A stretch of 64,000 bases of DNA. Source: Chloroflexota bacterium (GTDB lineage: Bacteria > Chloroflexota > Dehalococcoidia > Lucifugimonadales > Lucifugimonadaceae). Both the position numbers and the translations under genes were made by a program. The stretch covers positions 113,350-177,349 of the forward strand of contig JABIFF010000024.1 of the NCBI GenBank assembly GCA_018650845.1. Direction: 5' to 3'. The notes beneath the pieces were generated by a model that was not told where the DNA came from, ran no database searches, and saw nothing but the letters and a program-made list of their open reading frames with translations. Positions 1 to 8,506 of the stretch are shown here, piece by piece (positions within the stretch are counted from its first letter, which is position 1; each line of letters begins with the position of its first letter).

Positions 1-545
1 GGCGCAGCACCGTGCACATCGCCAAAGTACTCACGCTGAAGCTTTTCACGGCGTTCGATGATGCTCTCGGCATCAGAAACCGATTTCAAGCCTTCTCGCT
101 TCATAATCCGCTCAACACGGTCTTCCCAAGAAGCGAATAGCCCAACCTTCAATGCAGTCCGCTCACCAGCCTCTACAACGCCTGCTCGATGAACAAGAAC
201 TGTATTGCCAAGATCGAACAGATTATCGACGGTGGTCGACTCGTTAGTTTCAGATTGTTTTGCGGCAGGTCCGTCGCTGTCCCAAGTAAGTGGGAGCAGC
301 AATGCTTCAGGAACGTTGAAATATGGATCGCCAGCCGCATTACCGAGTGCGAAACCGGAAACAGCTCGTTCAACAATCGCCCAGAATCTATCTGTAAGAC
401 CTACTCGAGCAATTTGCTTACCGTCCGTCAGGGTACGTGGCAGAGCAATCCGATCGACATAGTCGAAATCGAACATCCTCGCAACGCGCTTGCCCAGTTC
501 AGGGCCTCCAGCGCCAATATGCCCATCAATAGTTATTACAGACAT
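1..545 (-). CDS. Cytidylate kinase-like P-loop protein (3' end off the window)
   Basis: Reading the minus strand from an ATG at 545 gives an open frame that runs off the left edge (181 codons visible). The N-terminus begins MSVITIDGHIGAGGPELGKR, which fits the cytidylate-kinase-like family (Cytidylate_kin2): a beta strand, then a glycine-rich P-loop variant (GAGGPELGK) and the FDFDYVDR stretch. The family phosphorylates, or is thought to phosphorylate, nucleotides; the true substrate of this branch is not known to me. A strong ribosome site (GGAAGGAGCTGAG before ATG) supports the start. It lies 25 bp downstream of a TetR-family gene on the same strand and is probably co-transcribed with it. 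The C-terminal part cannot be judged. Confidence 0.75.
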   Translation of the reverse strand, partial: MSVITIDGHIGAGGPELGKRVARMFDFDYVDRIALPRTLTDGKQIARVGLTDRFWAIVERAVSGFALGNAAGDPYFNVPEALLLPLTWDSDGPAAKQSETNESTTVDNLFDLGNTVLVHRAGVVEAGERTALKVGLFASWEDRVERIMKREGLKSVSDAESIIERREKLQREYFGDVHGAA

Positions 546-570
546 CTCAGCTCCTTCCTATACACACGGC

Positions 571-1233
571 TTACGAACCCACGCCATTCTCACTCGTACT
601 GCTCTCGTTTGAGTGCAAATCTGCATCCTCATCCGAGAATTCGAGAGAAGTTCTAAACAACTTCCACATCGAAACTGCGTTCTCACCAAGTGGGTGTGTC
701 GAAGGATCGAACAACCACCTAGTCACTGCTGACTGGATCATACCGAAAAAAATCATCGCTGCGGCGTCTGGCAGCACAGATTCGTCGATTTCATCTCTTT
801 CAATACCTTGAGAAATGATCTCGGCGACTAGCGATAGGTATTTTTCCACCAAACGTCGTCCAGCGGAACGAACTCTCGGCTCTTCAAATTGAGCCGCTTG
901 GGCAATAACTACGAACGATATTCCCTGTCGCAACTCAACATACGAAACGTGAAGCTGCAACATGTGCTCGAGACGCTCTAGCGCGTGTCGATCAGAACGT
1001 GTTGCTCGCGATATCGCCTGAAACAGTGATTCTTCAACTTCTTGAATTAGAAGCAGTATCACTTCTTCCTTAGATGCAACATGTCGGTAAATCGCTGCTT
1101 CCGTAACACCCACCCTCGAAGCAATACCTCGAATAGTGAGCGCGTCTACACCGCCACTCGCGATCAAATCGCGTGCAGCTTCGACAATCTGATGTTGTCG
1201 AGTTTGGTGGTCCAGCCTTGTACGTGTTGCCAT
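571..1233 (-). CDS. TetR/AcrR-family transcriptional regulator
   Basis: The 220-residue product starts MATRTRLDHQTRQHQIVEAA and has the typical TetR N-terminal helix-turn-helix (about residues 10-55: ARDLIASGG, LTIRGIASRVGVTEAAIYRHVASKEE), followed by an all-helical ligand-binding domain. A TTG 18 bp further upstream (1251) is an alternative start; neither has a clear ribosome site, and I prefer the ATG. The ligand is unknown. The kinase-like gene follows by 25 bp, and a palindrome-like site lies just upstream (1270-1291), suggesting autoregulation. The divergent neighbour is an HPP-family membrane protein. Confidence 0.85.
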   Translation of the reverse strand: MATRTRLDHQTRQHQIVEAARDLIASGGVDALTIRGIASRVGVTEAAIYRHVASKEEVILLLIQEVEESLFQAISRATRSDRHALERLEHMLQLHVSYVELRQGISFVVIAQAAQFEEPRVRSAGRRLVEKYLSLVAEIISQGIERDEIDESVLPDAAAMIFFGMIQSAVTRWLFDPSTHPLGENAVSMWKLFRTSLEFSDEDADLHSNESSTSENGVGS

Positions 1234-1269
1234 AAGAAATTTTTCGCTCAACCAAAGGTTGATAGACTC

Positions 1270-1291
1270 TATGTTAGTGATCGTTTACATA
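1270..1291. promoter_or_regulatory. Candidate TetR operator (imperfect palindrome)
   Basis: A 22-bp imperfect palindrome, with 8 of 11 positions pairing by hand count and central core TTAGTGATCG, sits in the 160-bp gap between the minus-strand TetR gene and the plus-strand HPP gene. Its size and position fit a TetR-family operator controlling the regulator itself. This is inference from symmetry and location only. Confidence 0.35.
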
Positions 1292-1412
1292 CTTAGCAAA
1301 TATTCGTGGCATTCCACTACTAAGAAGTAAATACATCGAGACGACATATGCGGAGATAACAATCTGGTGATACGTTCAACAGCGCATATTCAAATCCGCC
1401 GCAAATCGATAA

Positions 1413-1982
1413 ATGTCGACCCAACCCAGACCAAATAAACCGTCACATAAGCACGAGCGCTTACATGCGCTCCGACACCACCCAACCTTACGGTGGATCG
1501 ATGCCAAGTTTGTCCATCGCCCACGTATTTATCTAGTCCAGTCATTACTGGCAGGTCTAGCGTTGGTTGGAATTCTTATCGCTGAAGACGCTCTCACCAA
1601 TGGAGCAGTGGTAGCCGCAGTCGCCAGTTCAGTAGCGATAGTATTTTTCGTACCTCACTCGGTGGCATCAAAGCCATTCAGGCTCATTGGGGGGCACGTC
1701 GCGGCAATTGCTGCCGCACTCTGCACCGTTGGAATAATGATGCTGCTTCCGGATGCTGTAGCCGGTAACCAATTGGTTATTCACACGCTGCAGGGAGCTT
1801 CGCTCGCTCTTGTGATTCTGTTCATGACGATCACCAACACTGAACACGCACCTGCCGCAGGCACCGCACTTGGCCTGGCAACTTCGGTTCCGCTCAATTC
1901 CGTGATATTCATTCTTTCGTCGGCACTAATCATTTCGGTGATTCGAATAATCCTTTATCGCCGACTCCACAACCTGATTTAA
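1413..1982 (+). CDS. HPP-family integral membrane protein
   Basis: This 189-aa protein has a short cationic N-terminus (residues 1-38) and then about four to five hydrophobic segments. The sequence around FFVPHSVASKPFRLIGGHVAA resembles the conserved region of HPP proteins, where a polar loop is followed by a GGH motif in a membrane helix. The family is small and often linked to nitrogen-compound uptake, but its function here is unproven. It reads divergently from the TetR gene and ends at a bidirectional terminator shared with hflC. The start is the ATG at 1413. Confidence 0.7.
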   Translation: MSTQPRPNKPSHKHERLHALRHHPTLRWIDAKFVHRPRIYLVQSLLAGLALVGILIAEDALTNGAVVAAVASSVAIVFFVPHSVASKPFRLIGGHVAAIAAALCTVGIMMLLPDAVAGNQLVIHTLQGASLALVILFMTITNTEHAPAAGTALGLATSVPLNSVIFILSSALIISVIRIILYRRLHNLI

Positions 1983-1985
1983 ACA

Positions 1986-2019
1986 GAAACGGCTCCGAAT
2001 ATTTCATCGGAGCCGTTTC
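1986..2019. terminator. Bidirectional intrinsic terminator
   Basis: A 13-bp perfect stem (GAAACGGCTCCGA / TCGGAGCCGTTTC) with an 8-nt loop and AT-rich flanks on both sides. It lies between the convergent HPP gene and hflC and would serve both. Confidence 0.85.
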
Positions 2020-2042
2020 AATTTATTCAATTCAGGAAAGTT

Positions 2043-3101
2043 CTAAGAACCGCCGTTTGGGTCGCTCAAGAACTTCAACAGATCGCTATCTGGGTCGATG
2101 ATGACCGTAGTCTGCGAATCCATGAATACCTTGTACGCCTCAAGCGAACGCCTAAAGCTGTAGAAGTCGGGGTCTGCTTCGAGTGATTCAGCAAGAATCG
2201 TAATCGCTTGCTGCTCAGCCTCACCCCTCAGAAGAGCCGATGTACCTTCCGCAGTCTCAAGAATAATGTTGACCTGTCGGTCGACATCAGCCCTGATCTC
2301 GGAATCAGCCTGAGTTCCCTCAGCCCTAAGACCACTGGCAATTCGTTCACGTTCTGCTTCCATTCGGGCGAAGACGCTAGTCTCGATGTCCGGCGGGAAG
2401 TCAGCGCGCTTGATACGAACGTCAATGATCTCGATTCCAAGCGCTTCAATCACGCTGGCAGAGTAAGTGATCGAGAAACCGTCGAGCGCAGCAGGATTGG
2501 CATCATTTGCCAACATAGCCAACTCTTCATCAGTCGCCGGTCGTGAACGCAATGTGTCGCTTGTGTCTTCGTCAATGAATACAGAAACGGCCGGGTGGTC
2601 CAACGAACCGTAGTCACGGAACAGGTCGCCACGTGAAACTTCAATTCGGTTACTAGCTTTAGTAACACGGTTCATGATGTCTTCACGAGTCTCAGAAATC
2701 ACTTCATGCTGAAGATCCTGAGCTACTTCCTGTCGAAGCTGAGCGTTGACGATGTCACCAACACGAGCGTCAGCACCAGACTCGTTCCTCAGGTTCTTGA
2801 AGAACACGAGAGGATCAACAATTCGGTACCTTGCATACGAGTCGATAACCAAGTTTCGTTTGTCGGCAGTTAGGAGCGAAGCTGGAGCAACGTCAACACG
2901 AAGCAAACGCTTATCGAACCTAGTTACCTGCTCAGCAAACGGAGTTTTCACCTGTAGACCAGGCGAACGGTGAGATCGTTTGAATTCACCAAATCGAGTA
3001 ACAATCGCAACCTGCGTCTCGTCAACCACAAACAGTGTCTGAGGAATTACGATGACCGCTGCGATGATAATCACGATCAGCGGGATAGTGAGCTTAGCCA
3101 T
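2043..3101 (-). CDS. hflC: HflC, SPFH/band-7 membrane protein
   Basis: This 352-aa protein has one N-terminal membrane helix (about residues 4-24), then a band 7/SPFH domain with VDETQVAIVTRFGEFKR, GLQVKTPF and a long charged helical stretch rich in ERxRIASGLRAEG. HflC forms a large membrane ring with HflK around the FtsH protease and modulates its degradation of membrane proteins. The gene overlaps hflK by one base (TAATG), so translation is probably coupled. An insert between the first SPFH half and the coiled part (roughly residues 170-215) is longer than I expect for the Escherichia coli protein. The two genes form a clear minus-strand operon. Confidence 0.93.
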   Translation of the reverse strand: MAKLTIPLIVIIIAAVIVIPQTLFVVDETQVAIVTRFGEFKRSHRSPGLQVKTPFAEQVTRFDKRLLRVDVAPASLLTADKRNLVIDSYARYRIVDPLVFFKNLRNESGADARVGDIVNAQLRQEVAQDLQHEVISETREDIMNRVTKASNRIEVSRGDLFRDYGSLDHPAVSVFIDEDTSDTLRSRPATDEELAMLANDANPAALDGFSITYSASVIEALGIEIIDVRIKRADFPPDIETSVFARMEAERERIASGLRAEGTQADSEIRADVDRQVNIILETAEGTSALLRGEAEQQAITILAESLEADPDFYSFRRSLEAYKVFMDSQTTVIIDPDSDLLKFLSDPNGGS

Positions 3102-4225
3102 TACTGTGCTCCTCCCGCTCCAGAGATCGTATTCCCGCCCGAGCCATCAAGTGGCAAGAACGGCAGAACGCCAGTGTCCGAGAGAATGAACTTAGTGACA
3201 CCCGGCAAAATCTCCTCTATAGCTTCCAAATACAGACGCTGGCGAGTGATATCTGGCGACTGGAGGTAACCCTCTAAAATCGCATCGAAACCATCGGCTT
3301 CACCCTGAGCACGTGCAATACGACCCTGTTTGAAACCTTCAGCAGCCTCGGTGATCTTTGCAGCCTCACCAGTCGCCTTAGGAATTTCAGCAGCTTCGTA
3401 AGCTTCAGCAAGGTTGATCAGACGCTCTCGGTCTTCACGAGCACGAACAACGTCTTCAAATGCAGACTGCACTTCAAGTGGCGGGTTCACATTCTGCAGT
3501 AGTACCTGCAGAACATCGATTCCAGTGTTGTAGTCACTCGCAAGCTCTCGCATCTTGAGAAGAACTTCGGTTTGAACCTGTTCCTTCTCAGTCGTCAGCA
3601 CGTCGTCAATGTTTCGTGAACCAACAACCTGCCGAAGAGCCGTCTCTGCGATATCACGCAGAGTTCTACCGTCAGGATTACCGGCTCCAACGCCACGATC
3701 GGCGTCTCCTGGGTCATCAACTTCAAATAGGAAGCTCTGCAAATCAGCAATTCTGTACTGAACAACCGCCTGCACGTCGACGATGTTCTCGTCACCCGTG
3801 ATCATTAGAGATTCGTTCGTTACCGATTGAGCAACGGTGAATCCGTCAGCTCCCGATCGGAAACCAAGCTCCATACGGCGGGTAGTTGTAACAGCTACAA
3901 CGTCTCGCTTGCCGATAGGGCCAGGGTAATGCCAGTGCAAACCACCTGTTGTGGTGTTCTGGAATTTACCAAAAGTCCTCAGAACTGCTTCCTGGTCGGG
4001 ACCTACAGTGTAGAACCCGGTGCCAGCCCAGATGATCGCAATAACGATCAGTGCTGCAAAAATAAGTCCAACAGAACCCGCTCCACCGATACCCGGAATT
4101 TTCGGTAATGATGCCCTTAGGCGTTCAATTACCTCGTCCAGAGTTAGCTGAGCTTCTTGATCCTGTTGAGGAGGCCGATACATCTTGTTATCGGCGACCT
4201 GGGTGTCTTCGTGTGACGCCGCCAT
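3101..4225 (-). CDS. hflK: HflK, SPFH/band-7 membrane protein
   Basis: The product has a cytoplasmic Gln/Pro-rich head, one membrane helix (about residues 38-60 of the 374-aa form) and a band-7 domain with VGPDQEAVLRTFGKF and LHWHYPGPIGKRDVV, followed by the RAREDRERLINLAEAY helical region typical of HflK. It is the partner of HflC in the FtsH-regulating complex. An upstream GTG (4285) would add 20 residues, but the ATG at 4225 follows a good ribosome site (GAGGAG with short spacing), so I place the start there. It is upstream of and overlaps hflC. Confidence 0.92.
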   Translation of the reverse strand: MAASHEDTQVADNKMYRPPQQDQEAQLTLDEVIERLRASLPKIPGIGGAGSVGLIFAALIVIAIIWAGTGFYTVGPDQEAVLRTFGKFQNTTTGGLHWHYPGPIGKRDVVAVTTTRRMELGFRSGADGFTVAQSVTNESLMITGDENIVDVQAVVQYRIADLQSFLFEVDDPGDADRGVGAGNPDGRTLRDIAETALRQVVGSRNIDDVLTTEKEQVQTEVLLKMRELASDYNTGIDVLQVLLQNVNPPLEVQSAFEDVVRAREDRERLINLAEAYEAAEIPKATGEAAKITEAAEGFKQGRIARAQGEADGFDAILEGYLQSPDITRQRLYLEAIEEILPGVTKFILSDTGVLPFLPLDGSGGNTISGAGGAQ

Positions 4226-4449
4226 CGCTTCTCCTCGCACCGGCTGTAATCCAGCCAATACGTTGCGTAGTGTTCGGTTGCTCACAATGATTTTCGCTGA
4301 TGCGATTTCAGTGCAAGCCTATAAATTTGGTCGACTGAATTTGCAGTCATCCCGAATTGCGTGTGCCAAGTATACCGACGAGTTGAGCTTACGAACTAAG
4401 ATTCACGCTAACTACAGCTTCAACAAGGCTTCGAATGCGTAATTGCAGT

Positions 4450-5847
4450 TCAATCACTCTCTTCTTCGAGTTCAATTCCTCGCTCAACAAGCAACTCTTC
4501 AAATTCTTGATACGTACCAAGTGGGCGTAACAGCTTCACCATTTCGCCAACAGATTCAACTTGTTCTCGCAAATCCCACATATATCGAGCTATCGGGCTA
4601 GTCGATGAAGGGCTCTCAGCGTATGTCCCATGAAACGCGAAATACGCCTGATTTATCTTGCGAATCCTGTAGTTGTGGTCGAGTAGTTCAACTCGACGCG
4701 ACTCCATATACACCTCAGCTTCGTCAATCTGGCCATCAGCCAGTAACTCATCTGTCTCTCTGCGAGTTTCTCCCATGAACCTGTTAAAGCTGAATTCGTT
4801 CGGATCTTTTACAACGTCGTCCTCATCAGCATTCTCATTTGGTTTTGACGCGGTTTCGGGTCGGACAGGTGCAACAAACGGTTCGCCAGTGACTTCCGAA
4901 TAAACCCGCAAACCAACCTCACGACCAAAAATATCGGCGAGAGTTTCGTTCATTGAACGAATTTCGCCGCCGCCGAAGTAGGCCATGCCCAACGGATGAA
5001 AAGTTAGATACGCGTGTAGCCATTCGTGGGAAGCCACATCGACAAGACGTTTTAGATCTGAAGTAGGAATCACGGTTGGATAGCTGGCGAGTCCACCCGT
5101 TTGCAGAACTACTGCCGAGATATCGTGCTCGGCTACCAGCTCGCTCTCAATACGTGACATTTCGTCGATCGGAATATCGGGATCGATCAACACGTCTTCG
5201 ATACGAACAATCTCGTCACGGCGTGATGTAACCAGCAGCTTGGGCGGATCGCCAATCCTAAAATCTACTGGTGGCCAAACGAACGATCCAACAAGGCTGA
5301 TCTCATCTGAACGAACCACTTCGGCGATGATCTGCTCGAGATATTCTTCTACTCCCGCTCTCAGATCGTTTCGCTCGGAAATGAGACGATCAATATCATC
5401 CTGTGCGCTACTAATTGCCGCACTATCGGGTTCAGCCTCTGATGTCACTCGGTTGAGTTCACCCTTGGCAGTGCGTAACTCACCAACAAGTTCAACATAA
5501 CGATCAAGCGCCGCACGCCGATCAGCCTCGCTAGTTGGAGTCCACGGCAGAACCGTCCAAACACGATGGCCCCACTTATCGAAGAAATTATCGAATTCCC
5601 ACGAAACCAATCCATAACCGTGATCGAGAGACACAGCAGCAGCCGGGGTATCAAATCGCTTGTCGCCAGAAGGAACTATCCAAGCGAAGAACAGCACAAC
5701 GATTAGGAAAAAGCGAAATACCCACTTAGATCGCCGACCCAACGGAAACGTAATAAGCCATTCAAGCGTGTTGAACGCGACCATCAACAGTGAACCGATG
5801 GTCCACATCAACGACCTATTCACAACTTCCAAGCGAGTAGTAGGCAA
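4450..5847 (-). CDS. Membrane-anchored HExxH (gluzincin-like) metallopeptidase, unknown family
   Basis: The 465-aa protein has two hydrophobic N-terminal segments (about 14-35 and 43-60), a charged coiled-coil-like region (about 105-175), and then a domain with HEWLH at residues 274-278 and NETLAD around residues 300-305. His274, His278 and Glu301 match the zinc-ligand pattern of gluzincin peptidases, with Glu275 as catalytic base. The acidic C-terminal third is helical. I do not recognise a named family. The TTG at 5847 gives the longest form; an ATG at 5808 is equally plausible and keeps both membrane segments. Its location next to hflKC hints at membrane protein quality control, but the gap is 164 bp and this is only suggestive. 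Confidence 0.6.
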   Translation of the reverse strand: MPTTRLEVVNRSLMWTIGSLLMVAFNTLEWLITFPLGRRSKWVFRFFLIVVLFFAWIVPSGDKRFDTPAAAVSLDHGYGLVSWEFDNFFDKWGHRVWTVLPWTPTSEADRRAALDRYVELVGELRTAKGELNRVTSEAEPDSAAISSAQDDIDRLISERNDLRAGVEEYLEQIIAEVVRSDEISLVGSFVWPPVDFRIGDPPKLLVTSRRDEIVRIEDVLIDPDIPIDEMSRIESELVAEHDISAVVLQTGGLASYPTVIPTSDLKRLVDVASHEWLHAYLTFHPLGMAYFGGGEIRSMNETLADIFGREVGLRVYSEVTGEPFVAPVRPETASKPNENADEDDVVKDPNEFSFNRFMGETRRETDELLADGQIDEAEVYMESRRVELLDHNYRIRKINQAYFAFHGTYAESPSSTSPIARYMWDLREQVESVGEMVKLLRPLGTYQEFEELLVERGIELEEESD

Positions 5848-6013
5848 ACGACAAACCGAGGTTTAGTACAGCGCGTGAAACAACCGTACGAGGCAAAGTA
5901 AAAGTAGGGAGCACCGAACTAGAGCGTACCGAAGTTATACGCCGAATGGGCGAATAAGGAGCTTCACGAAGTTCACAAACTTTGCAAATAGGGCCGTGAA
6001 GAGTCGACCAAAA

Positions 6014-6454
6014 CTAGCTAGTAGGTCGAGCCCAAAGCGTTTCGTACTGCTCGCCCATAATCAGCTGCGCAAGCTCACGGCGTTCCATACGAACCAGTTC
6101 GTTGAAAGCTTTTTCAGCATCTTCAACAGCAGCGGTATAGCCCGATTCTTCGATGCGAGCAACAATTTTGCCCCAAAGACCTGAAGTCTTCATCGCGTCG
6201 ACGTAGCCGACCCACGGAACGGCAATAATGTCCTGAGGACGAGGTAATCCCGGGCGCATTCGCTTGATAGTTCGAAGGCGATCGGCGATAGATCGGGCCA
6301 TAGGAACAACACGAACCAATGCCGGTTCGCCTTCCTTTTGCCGAATATCAATCACTACGGATTGACCAAACTTTGGAAAGAACACTGCCAAGACGTCGGC
6401 GTTCGAAATGAATTTGAACACCCCATCAACGCCGTTCCCGTAACCAAAATCCAA
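6014..6454 (-). CDS. Hypothetical protein, 146 aa
   Basis: I do not recognise this protein. It is soluble, mixed alpha/beta in the first half (SVVIDIRQKEGEPALVRVVP) and helical and charged in the second half (ARIEESGYTAAVEDAEKAFN, ERRELAQLI). It has no signal peptide, membrane helix or cysteine. The TTG start at 6454 follows GAGAGG at a suitable spacing, which supports translation. It lies between the metallopeptidase and etfA on the same strand, with gaps of 83 bp to etfA and 159 bp to the peptidase gene, so it may have its own transcript. Confidence 0.6.
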   Translation of the reverse strand: MDFGYGNGVDGVFKFISNADVLAVFFPKFGQSVVIDIRQKEGEPALVRVVPMARSIADRLRTIKRMRPGLPRPQDIIAVPWVGYVDAMKTSGLWGKIVARIEESGYTAAVEDAEKAFNELVRMERRELAQLIMGEQYETLWARPTS

Positions 6455-6537
6455 TTTATTACCTCTCGTAGCACGAAGCTCTAGGCGAGCTCGTTGTTTT
6501 GCCGAGTGATATCCAGCTTACCTCGTTATCAGGCCAA

Positions 6538-7491
6538 TTAGGCTTTTAGCTCGCGAACAGTAGCAAGAAATGAGGGGAGCACTTTCTCCCAATCGCCAAC
6601 CACACCGAATCGAGCTTCTTTAAAGATGTTCGAATCGCCATCTTTGTTGATTGCCACTATCGCTCTTGAGCTTGAACATCCTGCCATGTGCTGACTCGCA
6701 CCTGAAATTCCAACCGCCACATAGACATCTGGGCTAACGGACTTTCCAGTGAGACCCACCTGATGCGAGTGATCAATCCATCCAGCGTCACAAGCTGCTC
6801 TCGAAGCACCGACGGCACCACCGAGTGCGTTCGCCAGATCAGTAAGCACGCTGAACGGCTCAGGGCCGCCAAGACCACGACCACCGCTAACAACAAAGTT
6901 CGCATCTTCGAGTCGAACACCGTCACGAGCTTCAGCGACTGTATCGGTCACCGAGGCTCGAATATCAGCGCTACCGGCAGCAGCAGTTTCAACCGATGGC
7001 GAACCAGTCTTTGAAGTAGGCTCATAAGCACCAGCTCGCAATGTCACGATAGCTGGTGAAGAGGCAATTTCGAACTCAGCAAGCGCACTTCCGCCATAAA
7101 CCGGACGAGTAACACTCACCGAACCACTGGCGTTAGATATCTCGGTGCAATCCGCAGCAAATGCCGAGTCAGTTCGGAACGCTAATCGTGCACCTACAAC
7201 TGACCCAAAGTCGGATTTGTTGAACAAAACCACATCTGGATTCGTAGAAGCAACTAGTGCCGCTACATCGGCAGTAGCTTGCTCGTAAATCCCTGAATCA
7301 CCTGAACTAATTTCAGATATTGAAACAACCTTCTCAACCGGCAGTGAACTAGCCGATCCTGAAGCTTCGCCCGTAACTGCAACCGTAATTTGAGCGTCGC
7401 TTAGGCCACTAGCGGCTGCAACACTTTGAAGAGATGCCTGACTAATTTCACCCTGTTGGTCGCGCTCAGCGACCAGCAATATAGTTGTCAT
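6538..7491 (-). CDS. etfA: Electron transfer flavoprotein, alpha subunit
   Basis: The 317-aa product shows the EtfA FAD-binding domain in its C-terminal half: GGRGLGGPEPF, then ALGGAVGASRAACDAGW, HQVGLTGKSVSPDVYVAVGISG, and GCSSSRAIVAINKDGDSNIFK, the family signature. EtfAB accepts electrons from acyl-CoA and related dehydrogenases and passes them to ETF:quinone oxidoreductase. The start ATG overlaps the etfB stop (TAATG), so the pair is translationally coupled. The N-terminal domain is Ser/Ala-rich and divergent. Acyl-CoA ligases elsewhere in the window (12.3 and 50.9 kb) would feed the dehydrogenases this protein serves. Confidence 0.95.
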   Translation of the reverse strand: MTTILLVAERDQQGEISQASLQSVAAASGLSDAQITVAVTGEASGSASSLPVEKVVSISEISSGDSGIYEQATADVAALVASTNPDVVLFNKSDFGSVVGARLAFRTDSAFAADCTEISNASGSVSVTRPVYGGSALAEFEIASSPAIVTLRAGAYEPTSKTGSPSVETAAAGSADIRASVTDTVAEARDGVRLEDANFVVSGGRGLGGPEPFSVLTDLANALGGAVGASRAACDAGWIDHSHQVGLTGKSVSPDVYVAVGISGASQHMAGCSSSRAIVAINKDGDSNIFKEARFGVVGDWEKVLPSFLATVRELKA

Positions 7492-8291
7492 TAAATCAAC
7501 TTCTCCTCGCGCAATCGCAAGGCAAGTTTCTTGCCCGAATCGGCTTCGTCTTCACCCTCGATAAGTTCAACCTGCTTGTTCGATTCAGGAACGTACAGTT
7601 TCTTCAATTCCAGCTTCGGAGCAAGATCGCCAGCCGATAAACCAAGATCAGCAAGAGAGAATATTTCAGGCTTCTTGCGACTCGCCTGCATGATTCCTCG
7701 CAAGTTCGGGTAACGAGGTTCGCCAAGCTCGTTGGTAATCGTTAGCACGGCTGGAACAGGAGCAGTAATCGCCTGATAGCCATCTGGAATGACCCGTTGC
7801 AACGAAACCGAATCGCCGTTTAGTTCCAATTTTTGAACCAGTGAAACAAGCGGTAAGCCAAGAACTTCAGCAAGCCCTAGAGTTACGTGAGCCTGATCCC
7901 AGTCGGAAGCCTGTCGACCGCCCAAAATAAGATCGAACGGGCCATCTTTTTCGATCGCGGCGGCGAGAACTTTCACAGTCGCCGAAGAATCGATCTTGTC
8001 TAAGCCCTCGTCGTCGACAAGAACAAGCCGATCCGCGCCCATGGCAAGCGGTTTCTTCATCGCATCCATAACGAATTCATTGCCAACCGAAAGGACAGTA
8101 ATTTCTACATCTGCACCGCCGTCTCGAAGCAACAAAGCTGCCTCTACTGCGTTCAGATCGAATCCGTTCACAACAAGCGGAACTCCGTTTGGCGGAATAA
8201 CGCTGTTCGTCGATTCATCGATCTTGAACTGCGATGGCGGAGTCTCGGGGTCTGGAACCTGCTTAGCAAGCACCACGATTCGAACAGTCAA
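7491..8291 (-). CDS. etfB: Electron transfer flavoprotein, beta subunit
   Basis: The product has the EtfB hallmarks: VRIVVLAKQVPDPETPP at the N-terminus, NPFDLNAVEAALLL-like sequence (NGFDLNAVEAALLLRD), GADRLVLVDD, ILGGRQASDWDQAHV (AMP-site region) and a C-terminal IMQASRKK segment. A longer frame opens at 8348, but a TTG at 8291 preceded by GGAAA at about 8 nt gives the standard 266-aa length and N-terminus, so I choose it. The AMP-site motif reads ASDWDQ where many ETFs have a DGDT-like sequence. It is the first gene of the etfB-etfA operon and is divergent from rsmG across about 215 bp that must contain both promoters. Confidence 0.94.
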   Translation of the reverse strand: MTVRIVVLAKQVPDPETPPSQFKIDESTNSVIPPNGVPLVVNGFDLNAVEAALLLRDGGADVEITVLSVGNEFVMDAMKKPLAMGADRLVLVDDEGLDKIDSSATVKVLAAAIEKDGPFDLILGGRQASDWDQAHVTLGLAEVLGLPLVSLVQKLELNGDSVSLQRVIPDGYQAITAPVPAVLTITNELGEPRYPNLRGIMQASRKKPEIFSLADLGLSAGDLAPKLELKKLYVPESNKQVELIEGEDEADSGKKLALRLREEKLI

Positions 8292-8506
8292 TTCAGTATT
8301 TCCAGTTTCTAAACTTGAGCAATCGAGCACCGTATTCGTGCAAAACACGATAATAGCGATACTCTCGGCGGGTCGGAATCCGATTAGCGGCCTATAACAT
8401 TACCGATCAATCAATTTATTCGCCGGAATCTACGGTGATATTTGTAAAGCACGAATTCATTGTGCTGTCCTACCCCTAAAAATTTTACTAAGGCGAACCA
8501 CACGTT

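Noticed and set aside
4226..4285. N-terminal 20-residue extension of HflK from GTG 4285
   Set aside because: The ATG at 4225 has a much better ribosome site and gives the usual HflK head; the extension lacks one.
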